From Chloroflexota bacterium (lineage in GTDB: Bacteria; Chloroflexota; Anaerolineae; Anaerolineales; Villigracilaceae), in NCBI GenBank assembly GCA_016875755.1, contig VGOX01000133.1, forward strand, positions 1-6,482: DNA of 6,482 nucleotides. The letters run 5' to 3'. The position numbers were made by a program, and so were the translations under genes. Of this stretch, positions 1 through 5,196 are shown piece after piece. Each line of letters opens with the position of its first letter. The first letter of the stretch is position 1. Under the pieces are notes generated by a model, which was given only the letters and a program-made list of their open reading frames with translations, had not been told where the DNA came from and ran no database searches.

Positions 1-20
1 AGGGGCGCTGCAGCGCCCCT
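1..20. repeat. Perfect 20-bp GC-rich palindrome at window edge
   Basis: The first 20 bases equal their own reverse complement, with CTGCAG at the centre and AGGGGCGC / GCGCCCCT as outer arms. There is no natural loop and no T-run to the right, so it is not a good terminator for the + strand. It could be the downstream stem of a terminator or part of a longer inverted repeat cut off by the window edge. The symmetry is certain; its role is not. Confidence 0.4.
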
Positions 21-99
21 CTGCAAATCGCTCCCCAACCTGTGATATATTAACCTTAACAAATTGCACCACCTTAGATCACCCCTTTTTCAACTCTAA

Positions 100-630
100 A
101 GACTCTTATCCACCTCAACCGAGGGGCATGCGCGTCGTGTTACCGAACAGACGATCAAGCTTGCCCAAGCGTTTGGGGTAAGCAGCGAAGAGCTTATCCA
201 TATTCGACGCGGAGCACTTTTGCATGATATTGGTAAATTGGGAGTTCCTGATCAAATAATTTTCAAGAGCGGCAGTCTAACCGATGAAGAATGGAAGATC
301 ATGCGTAAGCATCCACAGTTTGCATATGAGATGCTGGCAGACATTGAGTATTTAATACCTGCCTTAGAGATTCCTTGTTATCATCACGAGAAATGGGACG
401 GAAGTGGATATCCAGAAGGGTTAAGCGGTGATCAAATCCCATTGGCGGCGCGCCTTTTTGCCGTTGTTGATGTGTGGGATGCTCTTAGCTCTGATCGTCC
501 CTACAGAAAAGGATAGAGTGATATAGAAGTATATGAATATATTCGCTCATTGTCAGGGAAACAATTTGACCCAAGGGCGGTGGATGCTTTCCTTGCCATG
601 ATGGGACAAGACCAAAAGAAAAATTTTTAG
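100..630 (+). pseudogene. HD-GYP domain protein remnant (5'-truncated, internal amber stop)
   Basis: The frame translates as the C-terminal part of an HD-GYP domain, the family that hydrolyses cyclic di-GMP and is often fused to sensory or response-regulator domains. Conserved landmarks appear in order: EGHARRV (121-141), LLHDIGKLGVPD (from 214), HHEKWDGSGYP (394-426) and DVWDALSSDRPYRKG (469-513). The metal-binding HD and the GYP signature are both present. Two lesions argue against function. An in-frame TAA at 97-99 lies just upstream, with no ATG or GTG in frame until the ATG at 220, which falls inside the HD motif, so the domain start and any sensor module are gone. A TAG at 514-516 then interrupts the frame, after which the family-like tail (YIRSLSGKQFDPRAVDAFL) continues to TAG 628-630. 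An intact 98-residue ORF from 220 to 516 exists but lacks the domain's first helices. Upstream bases 21-99 show no recognisable HD-GYP sequence in any + frame. No promoter or Shine-Dalgarno sequence is visible. Confidence 0.85.
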
Positions 631-680
631 AGATTCAGGTTTATTATCAAACAAAGAACGCCATGCTACATTAAACCCTG

Positions 681-728
681 TAATAAGAACCGCCCGCAGT
701 CCAGTTGCACTGCGGGCGGTTCTTATTA
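681..728. terminator. Bidirectional intrinsic terminator, 20-bp perfect stem
   Basis: Arms 681-700 and 709-728 are perfectly complementary over 20 bp around an 8-base loop (CCAGTTGC). The core is CCGCCCGC/GCGGGCGG and each arm ends in TTCTTATTA, so transcripts from either strand finish in a U-rich tract after a GC-rich stem. On the minus strand it lies about 40 bases beyond the isomerase stop codon and is preceded by an A8 run. On the + strand it follows the HD-GYP remnant. It most likely ends the rpsF-ssb-rpsR-isomerase transcript. Confidence 0.85.
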
Positions 729-769
729 CTCGTTACTTATTGTTTTTTTTCTTGTTGCTAACTACTCAA

Positions 770-2152
770 CTATGGCTGCGGAGTCTCTGTGCTTATGAAC
801 TGTTCCAATGCTTCCGCCTGGGCGGTCAGTTGGAGTTCGGCAGATTCTGTCGCGGCGGTAACGAAGTTAGGCGTGTTGGGGACGCGCTGTCTCCAAATGT
901 CGAAGACCTCTACACTGTATTTTTCACGGGCTTCATTGATCCATTTCTGGAATTCCACATCAATGGCAAGCGACAATTGGCTTTCGGAAAGCGGGCGTTC
1001 CTGTTTGGCGATCAATTGGATGATGTGAAAACCAAACTGGCTTTCAACGGGTTCGAGGGTGTAGTCGCCTGATTTTTCGAGCGCAAAAGCTGCCGCTTCA
1101 AATTCAGGCACCATCATGTTGGGACCAAACCAACCGAGGTCGCCGCCGTTGACGGCGGAGCCAGTGTCGGTGGAGAATTCTTTGGCGAGTTCGCCGAAGT
1201 CAGCGCCATTTGCAAGGCGATTCAAAACGTCTTCTGCGGTGACTGCATCAGCGACCAGAATATGACGCGCCCATACCTGCGTTTCAGTGGATTTTACTTC
1301 CTTGGTGATCTCGTCCTTCAGCTTTTGTTCGAGCAATTGAGTTTTGAAGAAGGAGCGATAGAATTCCTCGTCAAAGCCAAATTTGAGCAGACCTTCATCC
1401 GTTTCGTTGAGAGTTTCCTGGAAAGCGTCTGCGGTATAGGGCGTGGAAGTCGGCTGTGGCGTGAAGGTGGGTCCCGCGGTTGGAACGGCGGTATTGGTCG
1501 GGGCGGTAGTCGCAGTGGCGGCTTCTGCCTCTTCGGTCGATCCAGCTTCGGTGGCGGCTTGAGGCGTAGCGCTGGGCGGCGGAGTCACTGAGACGACGGC
1601 GAAGGCTTCCGCGGGGATTTCAGGCGTCACGAAGGATGTTGCGGTGGGGGCGGCGGTGGGCGTTCCGTTGGGGAAGTATCCGAACGCTTCTTCGATGGCT
1701 TTGTTCAGTTCTTCTTCACTGACGGTGATGCCGCGCTTCGCCGCTTCCTGACGGACGAGTTCTTCGCGGATCATTTGCTCCACGACCTGCTCGCCAACGA
1801 TCTCAGGGGAATTCAAGCTGCCTGCGATCTGTTGTAATTGGGCTTCCACATCGATGCCGAATACTTGTGCGTATTGGGCATATTGTGTGTAATCGTTTAG
1901 CAGCTGCTGGCGCTGCAGGCGCACGCGCGGTTCAAAATCTTTTACAAGAATGTTGACATCGCCAACTTTGGCGATGGGGCGCTGAAGCTGGAAGTATTGC
2001 GCATCGAGCCAGCCGTATAACAGCAGGAGAACAACGGCGCCGAGAATTCCGAAGAATGTATAGAGGATCAGGCGGCTCTGTTGTCGTTCCCGTTGCAGGC
2101 GGGCGACGTGTTTTTTGTGAACGACGGGCTTTTTGCCCGATTCTTGAGACAT
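770..2152 (-). CDS. Membrane-anchored PpiC/SurA-type peptidyl-prolyl cis-trans isomerase
   Basis: This 460-residue protein is a likely extracytoplasmic foldase, catalysing cis-trans isomerisation at prolines of exported proteins. Residues 1-27 are rich in Lys/Arg and precede one hydrophobic helix (about 28-47, no lipobox Cys), giving an N-in anchor with the rest outside. Residues 57-160 and 241-290 resemble the helical SurA/PrsA N-terminal chaperone domain (QVVEQMIREELVRQEA; EEFYRSFFKTQLLEQKL). A Thr/Ala/Pro-rich low-complexity stretch (about 161-240) is inserted between them. The parvulin domain spans about 293-383: WARHILV, DFGELAKEFSTD, GGDLGWFGPNMMVPEFEAAAF and FGFHIIQL. A Gln/Ala/Thr-rich tail follows. 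The ATG at 2152 has AAAGGAG at 2166-2160 on the same strand. The gene lies 89 bases after rpsR, probably partly cotranscribed with the ribosomal operon. Domain assignment is firm; physiological clients are unknown, and PrsA-like or SurA-like are equally apt names. Confidence 0.93.
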   Translation of the reverse strand: MSQESGKKPVVHKKHVARLQRERQQSRLILYTFFGILGAVVLLLLYGWLDAQYFQLQRPIAKVGDVNILVKDFEPRVRLQRQQLLNDYTQYAQYAQVFGIDVEAQLQQIAGSLNSPEIVGEQVVEQMIREELVRQEAAKRGITVSEEELNKAIEEAFGYFPNGTPTAAPTATSFVTPEIPAEAFAVVSVTPPPSATPQAATEAGSTEEAEAATATTAPTNTAVPTAGPTFTPQPTSTPYTADAFQETLNETDEGLLKFGFDEEFYRSFFKTQLLEQKLKDEITKEVKSTETQVWARHILVADAVTAEDVLNRLANGADFGELAKEFSTDTGSAVNGGDLGWFGPNMMVPEFEAAAFALEKSGDYTLEPVESQFGFHIIQLIAKQERPLSESQLSLAIDVEFQKWINEAREKYSVEVFDIWRQRVPNTPNFVTAATESAELQLTAQAEALEQFISTETPQP

Positions 2153-2190
2153 ACTTTCACTCCTTTAAGAAGCAGGGGGGTTAACTAAAT

Positions 2191-2222
2191 TTCGGGGCAT
2201 GGGAGCTTTCCCATGCCCCGAA
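2191..2222 (-). other. 14-bp intergenic hairpin between rpsR and the isomerase gene
   Basis: Arms 2191-2204 and 2209-2222 pair perfectly over 14 bp (core CGGGGCATGGGA) around a 4-base loop. It starts 19 bases past the rpsR stop. In the minus-strand transcript an eight-U run lies before the stem, and only AUUUAG follows it, so it is a poor match to a canonical intrinsic terminator. On the + strand it is followed by A8. It may act as a weak attenuator or an mRNA processing or stability hairpin that lowers isomerase expression relative to the ribosomal genes. The structure is clear; the function is inferred. Confidence 0.6.
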
Positions 2223-2241
2223 AAAAAATCACTTGGCAGAT

Positions 2242-2532
2242 TTAGGAACGATTATCGTCCAACGCTCTGCCGCTGAAGGGCAGAAGTGCCACGTGGCGGG
2301 CTTGCTTGACCGCTGCTGCAACCACACGCTGGTGCTTTGCACAAGCACCGGTCTGGCGGCGCGGACGGATCTTGCCTTCCTCGGTCACGTATTTGCGCAG
2401 CATGTCGATCTTTTTGTAGTCAATGACCAACTGCTTGTCGGCGCAAAACTGGCAGAATTTTGGCTTTGCGAAGTACTTGCGGTCACCACCACCGCCGCCT
2501 TCGCCGCCTGAATAAGAACGTTCTTCACTCAT
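2242..2532 (-). CDS. rpsR: 30S ribosomal protein S18
   Basis: This 96-residue protein of the small-subunit platform binds 16S rRNA as a heterodimer with S6. After a Gly-rich N-terminal tail (residues 9-16), the S18 core is plain: KYFAKPKFCQFC, IDYKKIDMLRKYVTEEGKIRPRR, TGACAKHQR, VKQARHVALLPF. Cys27, Cys30, Cys64 and His67 form a zinc-ribbon-like set, as in the zinc-binding ('C+') version of S18. The ATG at 2532 was chosen because GGAG lies about seven bases upstream. An in-frame TTG four codons earlier (2544) overlaps that Shine-Dalgarno sequence and is unlikely. It lies 21 bases after ssb in the conserved rpsF-ssb-rpsR order, so it should be cotranscribed. Length is normal to slightly long for the family because of the N-terminal extension. 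Confidence 0.97.
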   Translation of the reverse strand: MSEERSYSGGEGGGGGDRKYFAKPKFCQFCADKQLVIDYKKIDMLRKYVTEEGKIRPRRQTGACAKHQRVVAAAVKQARHVALLPFSGRALDDNRS

Positions 2533-2553
2533 GGTGTTCTCCAAAACTTACTA

Positions 2554-2973
2554 TTAGAAGGGAAACTCATCTTCCGTTGCGCCCGTGGTGGGGTCAACGG
2601 AGCCATTGTCAACTTCCTGTGAATTGTTGTTCGAGTCGCGCCGGTCGCCAAGCATCATCATTTCGCTGGCTACGATCTCAACACTGGTGTGCTTCACATC
2701 TTCCTTGTCATCCCAGCGGCGGGTTTGCAGGCGTCCTTCGACGTAGACCTGCTGTCCCTTATTGAGATACTGCTTGCAGATTTCGGCAAGGGTGCCCCAG
2801 GCGACCACATTGAACCATTCGGTTTCGCTGTGGCGCTCGCCGTCGGCACTGTTCCAGGTGCGGCTGACCGCTACTGAAAACGTGGTAACAGGCTTGCCCG
2901 AAGGGGTGTAGCGCATCTCGGGGTCTTTTCCAAGATGCCCAATGATCTGTACTTTATTAAGGCCTCGGCTCAT
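2554..2973 (-). CDS. ssb: Single-stranded DNA-binding protein SSB
   Basis: This 139-residue protein coats single-stranded DNA in replication, recombination and repair, and recruits partner enzymes through its C-terminal tip. The OB-fold occupies about residues 3-110: NKVQIIGHLGKDPEMRYTPSG, FSVAVSR, EWFNVVAWG, LNKGQQVYVEGRLQTRRW. Trp40, Trp53, Phe54 and Trp59 are at positions expected for base stacking. Residues 111-133 are a polar, Asn/Ser/Asp-rich linker, and the end EDEFPF is the usual acidic partner-binding tip (DDDIPF in E. coli). The ATG at 2973 has AAGGAG seven bases upstream (2985-2980). It lies between rpsF (40-base gap) and rpsR (21-base gap) in the conserved operon. Linker and total length are on the short side of normal bacterial SSBs. 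No anomaly seen. Confidence 0.97.
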   Translation of the reverse strand: MSRGLNKVQIIGHLGKDPEMRYTPSGKPVTTFSVAVSRTWNSADGERHSETEWFNVVAWGTLAEICKQYLNKGQQVYVEGRLQTRRWDDKEDVKHTSVEIVASEMMMLGDRRDSNNNSQEVDNGSVDPTTGATEDEFPF

Positions 2974-3013
2974 GGTAATCTCCTTAAAGGTGGTACCGGG
3001 CGGTCACAATTCA

Positions 3014-3298
3014 TTATGCAACAACGGAAAGCATGTGTCGCATGATCGCTTCTTGAAAACGCAGGTTGCGTTCAAGTTCGGATGTCGCAGTGGGTGCCAT
3101 GGTCACATTCAGAAGAACGTACTGACCTTCGCGGTGCTTGTTGATGATGTACGCCATCTTGCGGCGACCCCATACCTCAGCTTTATCAATACTGCCACCG
3201 GATTGGCTGATCCAACCCTTCACCTTGTCGAGCACGCCGTTGAAAGCGGTCTCGTCCAGATCAGGCTGGATGATGCAAACCAATTCATATTTACGCAT
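3014..3298 (-). CDS. rpsF: 30S ribosomal protein S6
   Basis: This 94-residue S6 is the small-subunit partner of S18. It opens with MRKYELVCIIQPDLDE, the standard S6 N-terminus, and continues with the ferredoxin-like core (GWISQSGGSIDKAEVWGRRKMAYIINK, REGQYVLLNV) and the C-terminal helix ERNLRFQEAIMRHMLSV. The frame is open upstream to a GTG at 3367, but that 23-residue extension matches nothing in S6. The ATG at 3298 has a strong AAAGGAGGT eight bases before it (3315-3307), so it is the real start. It is the first gene of the rpsF-ssb-rpsR operon. The 181-base gap upstream has space for its own promoter and a structured leader, listed separately. Length is typical. Confidence 0.97.
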   Translation of the reverse strand: MRKYELVCIIQPDLDETAFNGVLDKVKGWISQSGGSIDKAEVWGRRKMAYIINKHREGQYVLLNVTMAPTATSELERNLRFQEAIMRHMLSVVA

Positions 3299-3310
3299 TG
3301 GGAAAAACCT

Positions 3311-3364
3311 CCTTTCCATGGGTTTGCTCCTGTTCACATCGTAGATGTACCAAGAGCGGAAAGG
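3311..3364 (-). promoter_or_regulatory. Structured rpsF leader overlapping the Shine-Dalgarno (candidate S6:S18 autoregulatory element)
   Basis: In the minus-strand transcript three helices can stack. CCUUUCC (3364-3358) pairs with GGAAAGG (3317-3311). GCUCUUG (3357-3351) pairs with CAGGAGC (3332-3326) with one G-U pair. ACAUC (3348-3344) pairs with GAUGU (3340-3336) around a UAC loop. The outermost helix includes the first five bases of the AAAGGAGGU Shine-Dalgarno, so folding would limit ribosome access. Leaders bound by the S6:S18 complex are known upstream of rpsF in many bacteria, with a conserved CCG element. A CCG occurs here at 3359-3357, at the junction of the first two helices. The fold was drawn by hand; its identity as that motif is inferred. 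Confidence 0.45.
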
Positions 3365-3398
3365 CACGTGGATTAAGACGTACCTGATAGCGGGCGCT

Positions 3399-3407
3399 AG
3401 TTTACCA
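3399..3407 (-). promoter_or_regulatory. Candidate extended -10 promoter for the rpsF operon
   Basis: The minus strand reads TGGTAAACT, an extended -10 (TGN followed by TAAACT, 4/6 to TATAAT). No good -35 lies 16-19 bases upstream (best TTCCAA at 18). The predicted start near 3392 would give a leader of about 94 bases that contains the whole hairpin element. A single -10-like match is weak evidence on its own; its position supports it. Confidence 0.35.
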
Positions 3408-3479
3408 CAAAAACCTTCTTATTTGGAAGAAATTTTCCGCCTCACTCTCTGCCGAGAACTGACTCTGTCCGAGGGATAT

Positions 3480-4541
3480 TTACCTCACGTAGATCGGGTT
3501 ACTGTAGATCCAGCCGCGGCGCTTGCCTAGGTAGCGGCGATACGCTTCGATGCGATAGACACCCGGCTCCGTGGTGATGTGGGTACAGGAGAGTTGATTC
3601 TTCCAAGTCTGAATAATCAGCCCATCTTTTAACAGGTTAATCTCTGCATGAGAGGGGAGTTTTGCCTGCAAAGTGACACCGTTCTTTGCTGAAATTTCGT
3701 CACCCATTTTGACGGAGCCTGCCAGCCCTTGTGCGGTGAAGCGGAAGCCTTTGGTGGGCGCGGGCATATCGTAGCCGACGAAGCAATGTCCGGCGGCGAG
3801 GGCTTTGTAGATCAGATTTCTGTCGCTGGCCACGTCCCCGGTTAGAGGTCCAGAGAGAAGCGCGTGGGTGTTGACGGTGCGAAAGTGAAATTCGTATGGG
3901 AAGATAATACGGTGGATGGGTCCCATGTGCATATCCAATGCGTGTGCATCGGAACCGCCGATCGCGACGACTTTTTGTCCGCTGGAGAGCAGTTCGTCCC
4001 ATTTGATGAGGGTGTTGGGGATGGGTTGGTTGGCGACGAAGGCAGGGAAAAAGGCGTAAAAAGCGCCGTGCAATTTTGTGGGGACAACGGTTTTGAGTTC
4101 GCTTAGCGCGTTCCACAATTCGATGCCTGTGTAATTCCGTACGCTCCAATCCTCCCACGAGATGTCGGTCTCGTTGAATGCTTTGGCTTCGGGGTCGTCG
4201 GGGTGGGCGAGGAAGGATAAACCGCCCGCTTCGCGCACCTGATTGATGAGGTTTTGCGGATTATCGGCATAGGTTGCCATTTCGCGATTTGCGCCGAAGA
4301 CCAGCAGGTGATTCTTTTGCGGGTCACGCGCCTGATCGTGAACTTCCTCGCCGATCAGCATGAGTACTTTTTTGTTCTTTTCCTTGTAATAGCCTTCAAA
4401 CCCATCCACAAGAATATTATGGTCGGTGACGATGACCACATCCACGCCTGCTTTGAGGGCGGCGGCGGCAATGTCCTTGTGAACGCCGCTCCCGTCGGAG
4501 TAGCGGGTGTGCATGTGCAGGTTGACGATGGCTTCGTGCAT
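3480..4541 (-). CDS. PHP-domain metal-dependent phosphoesterase family protein
   Basis: This 353-residue protein has the polymerase-and-histidinol-phosphatase fold, whose members hydrolyse phosphoesters with a two- or three-metal centre. Visible metal-site motifs are NLHMHTRYSDG (His9, His11, Asp16), VTDHN (Asp40, His41), GEEV (65-67), NHLLVFG (His78), LAHPDD (His113) and GGSDAHA (Asp198, His200), so the site looks complete. Residues beyond about 255 form a beta-rich C-terminal segment (GFRFTAQG, LLKDGLIIQ, YRIEAYRR) of unknown role. No signal peptide is seen. I chose ATG 4541 because MHEAIVNLHMHT is a typical PHP start and GAGGA lies just upstream. An in-frame ATG at 4583 would add 14 residues but has no Shine-Dalgarno. 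The substrate cannot be told: DNA polymerase, histidinol-phosphatase and nucleotide-phosphoesterase relatives share these motifs. It is divergent from secG and lies 181 bases upstream of rpsF on the same strand. No clear terminator separates it from rpsF. Confidence 0.88.
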   Translation of the reverse strand: MHEAIVNLHMHTRYSDGSGVHKDIAAAALKAGVDVVIVTDHNILVDGFEGYYKEKNKKVLMLIGEEVHDQARDPQKNHLLVFGANREMATYADNPQNLINQVREAGGLSFLAHPDDPEAKAFNETDISWEDWSVRNYTGIELWNALSELKTVVPTKLHGAFYAFFPAFVANQPIPNTLIKWDELLSSGQKVVAIGGSDAHALDMHMGPIHRIIFPYEFHFRTVNTHALLSGPLTGDVASDRNLIYKALAAGHCFVGYDMPAPTKGFRFTAQGLAGSVKMGDEISAKNGVTLQAKLPSHAEINLLKDGLIIQTWKNQLSCTHITTEPGVYRIEAYRRYLGKRRGWIYSNPIYVR

Positions 4542-4626
4542 GAGTCCTCGTATCAAAATCTTTCCTCTTTTATTGGAGACCATAAAAGATGAAATGGAGT
4601 TGTCTTTTTATTGCCTGCGCCTGACG

Positions 4627-4634
4627 GGGAATCC
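4627..4634. repeat. Left copy of 8-bp direct repeat (putative target-site duplication)
   Basis: GGGAATCC directly abuts the left terminal repeat of the MITE-like element. The identical octamer occurs in the same orientation directly after the right terminal repeat. The bases beyond the octamer on either side do not match, so the repeat is exactly eight bases, as expected for a target-site duplication. Confidence 0.6.
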
Positions 4635-4803
4635 GGGAGTGTCCAATATCCAAGATATTCTATGTCATTGCCTGTACCGTGCGCAGGCACGCGCGCGAGC
4701 CCGATAGGGCGAAGCAATCCCCAAATTTACGAGAAGATTGCTTCGTCGGGCTCCGCCCTCCTCGCAACGACATGAAGTCTTGATTTCGATGTTAGACACT
4801 CCC
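4635..4803. mobile_element. MITE-like imperfect palindrome with terminal inverted repeats
   Basis: The 169-bp segment begins GGGAGTGTCCAATATC and ends with the reverse complement of GGGAGTGTCTAACATC (4788-4803), giving 16-bp terminal repeats with 14 identities. Weaker complementarity continues inward (CAAGA, ATGTCRTTGC) to a strong inner hairpin. There GAGCCCGA (4697-4704) and CGAAGCAATC (4710-4719), split by a 5-base TAGGG bulge, pair with 4736-4753. AAATTT at 4723-4728 is near the centre. There is no ORF of note inside. The right half reads, on the minus strand, GTTGCGAGGAG...CGAAGCAATC, which resembles a short palindromic repeat seen in many bacterial genomes. With its flanking 8-bp direct repeats it has the form of a non-autonomous insertion. 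The mobilising transposase is not identified. Confidence 0.7.
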
Positions 4804-4811
4804 GGGAATCC
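4804..4811. repeat. Right copy of 8-bp direct repeat (putative target-site duplication)
   Basis: GGGAATCC follows the right terminal inverted repeat and matches the octamer at 4627-4634. It ends five bases before the -35 box of the secG promoter, so the insertion spared the promoter core but replaced what lay upstream. Confidence 0.6.
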
Positions 4812-4816
4812 TCTTG

Positions 4817-4846
4817 TTGACGATTCACTTGCCGAACAGGTATAAT
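4817..4846 (+). promoter_or_regulatory. Sigma-70-type promoter for secG
   Basis: TTGACG at 4817-4822 (5/6 to TTGACA) and a perfect TATAAT at 4841-4846 are separated by 18 bases. The predicted start near 4853 gives a leader of about 25 bases before the secG ATG, carrying AAGGAGG at 4862-4868. This is the best promoter in the window. Confidence 0.8.
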
Positions 4847-4877
4847 TTACCCGTTAATTTCAAGGAGGCACTTTCGC

Positions 4878-5102
4878 ATGGCTACTGTTTTGGATATTGC
4901 TTTGATTATAACCTCAGTGGGTCTGGTTCTCAGCGTCATCTTGCAAAGCAAGGGCGCAGGGCTGGGCGGTTTGACCGGCGCGGACACCGGCGGTGTTTTC
5001 ACTGCCCGCCGCGGTATTGAACGCGTTCTGTTCTGGGTGACCATTGGGTTGAGCGTGATCTTTTTCGGTCTCGTAATTACCATCATCATCATCATCCGCT
5101 AA
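4878..5102 (+). CDS. secG: Preprotein translocase subunit SecG
   Basis: This 74-residue membrane protein is the accessory subunit of the SecYEG translocon and helps SecA-driven export. The SecG pattern is clear: a first transmembrane helix (about 3-23), the conserved LQSKGAGLGGLTG segment entering a Gly-rich cytoplasmic loop, ARRGIERVLFWVTIGLSV leading into the second helix (about 49-73), and an isoleucine run before the final Arg. AAGGAGG lies nine bases before the ATG, fixing the start. It is about the usual length for short SecG proteins, with no C-terminal tail. It appears monocistronic: it has its own near-consensus promoter and an intrinsic terminator follows. The gene is divergent from the PHP gene, with the MITE-like element between them. 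Confidence 0.93.
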   Translation: MATVLDIALIITSVGLVLSVILQSKGAGLGGLTGADTGGVFTARRGIERVLFWVTIGLSVIFFGLVITIIIIIR

Positions 5103-5117
5103 TCTCACGCAAGCCTG

Positions 5118-5174
5118 AAAGGTCCGCCATGCCATTTTGCCCAATTCTGGGGCGCGGCGGCCCTTTCTTTTTTT
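5118..5174 (+). terminator. Intrinsic terminator after secG
   Basis: AAAGGTCCGCC (5118-5128) pairs with GGCGGCCCTTT (5156-5166) with one T-C mismatch. The long loop holds a smaller GCCCA/TGGGGC helix. The stem runs into TTTCTTTTTTT (5164-5174). It begins 16 bases past the secG stop. It should separate secG from the solute-binding protein gene. Confidence 0.7.
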
Positions 5175-5196
5175 CCCTTAAATACCCTATTAAATT

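Noticed and set aside
514..516. Programmed read-through or recoding of TAG in the HD-GYP frame
   Set aside because: The gene also lacks its 5' end and start, all other genes use TAA or TAG as ordinary stops (the isomerase ends in TAG), and no pyrrolysine-type structure is evident. Pseudogenisation is simpler.
740..1591. Plus-strand open frames (740-1072, 789-1028, 1262-1591) opposite the isomerase gene
   Set aside because: They are antisense to a well-supported gene with clear parvulin motifs. Their Gly/Arg/Ser-rich composition simply mirrors the Thr/Pro/Ala linker codons, and no domain is recognisable.
3401..3440. Possible terminator of the PHP gene (TTCTT / AAGAA hairpin followed by GGTTTTT on the minus strand)
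   Set aside because: The stem has only five AT-rich pairs. It is too weak to call and overlaps the candidate rpsF promoter region.
2233..3530. Plus-strand ORFs opposite rpsR, ssb and rpsF (2233-2511, 2460-2765, 2942-3376 and others)
   Set aside because: They are antisense shadows of three unmistakable conserved genes with good Shine-Dalgarno sequences.
3700..4327. Other-frame ORFs within the PHP gene on both strands (for example 3700-4158 minus)
   Set aside because: Composition is skewed (Arg/His/Pro-rich) and no motifs appear, whereas the PHP frame carries the full metal-site set.
4613..4688. GCCTGCGC / GCGCAGGC inverted repeat (4613-4620 with 4681-4688)
   Set aside because: It is only 8 bp with a 60-base gap and straddles the left edge of the MITE-like element, so it is probably coincidental.
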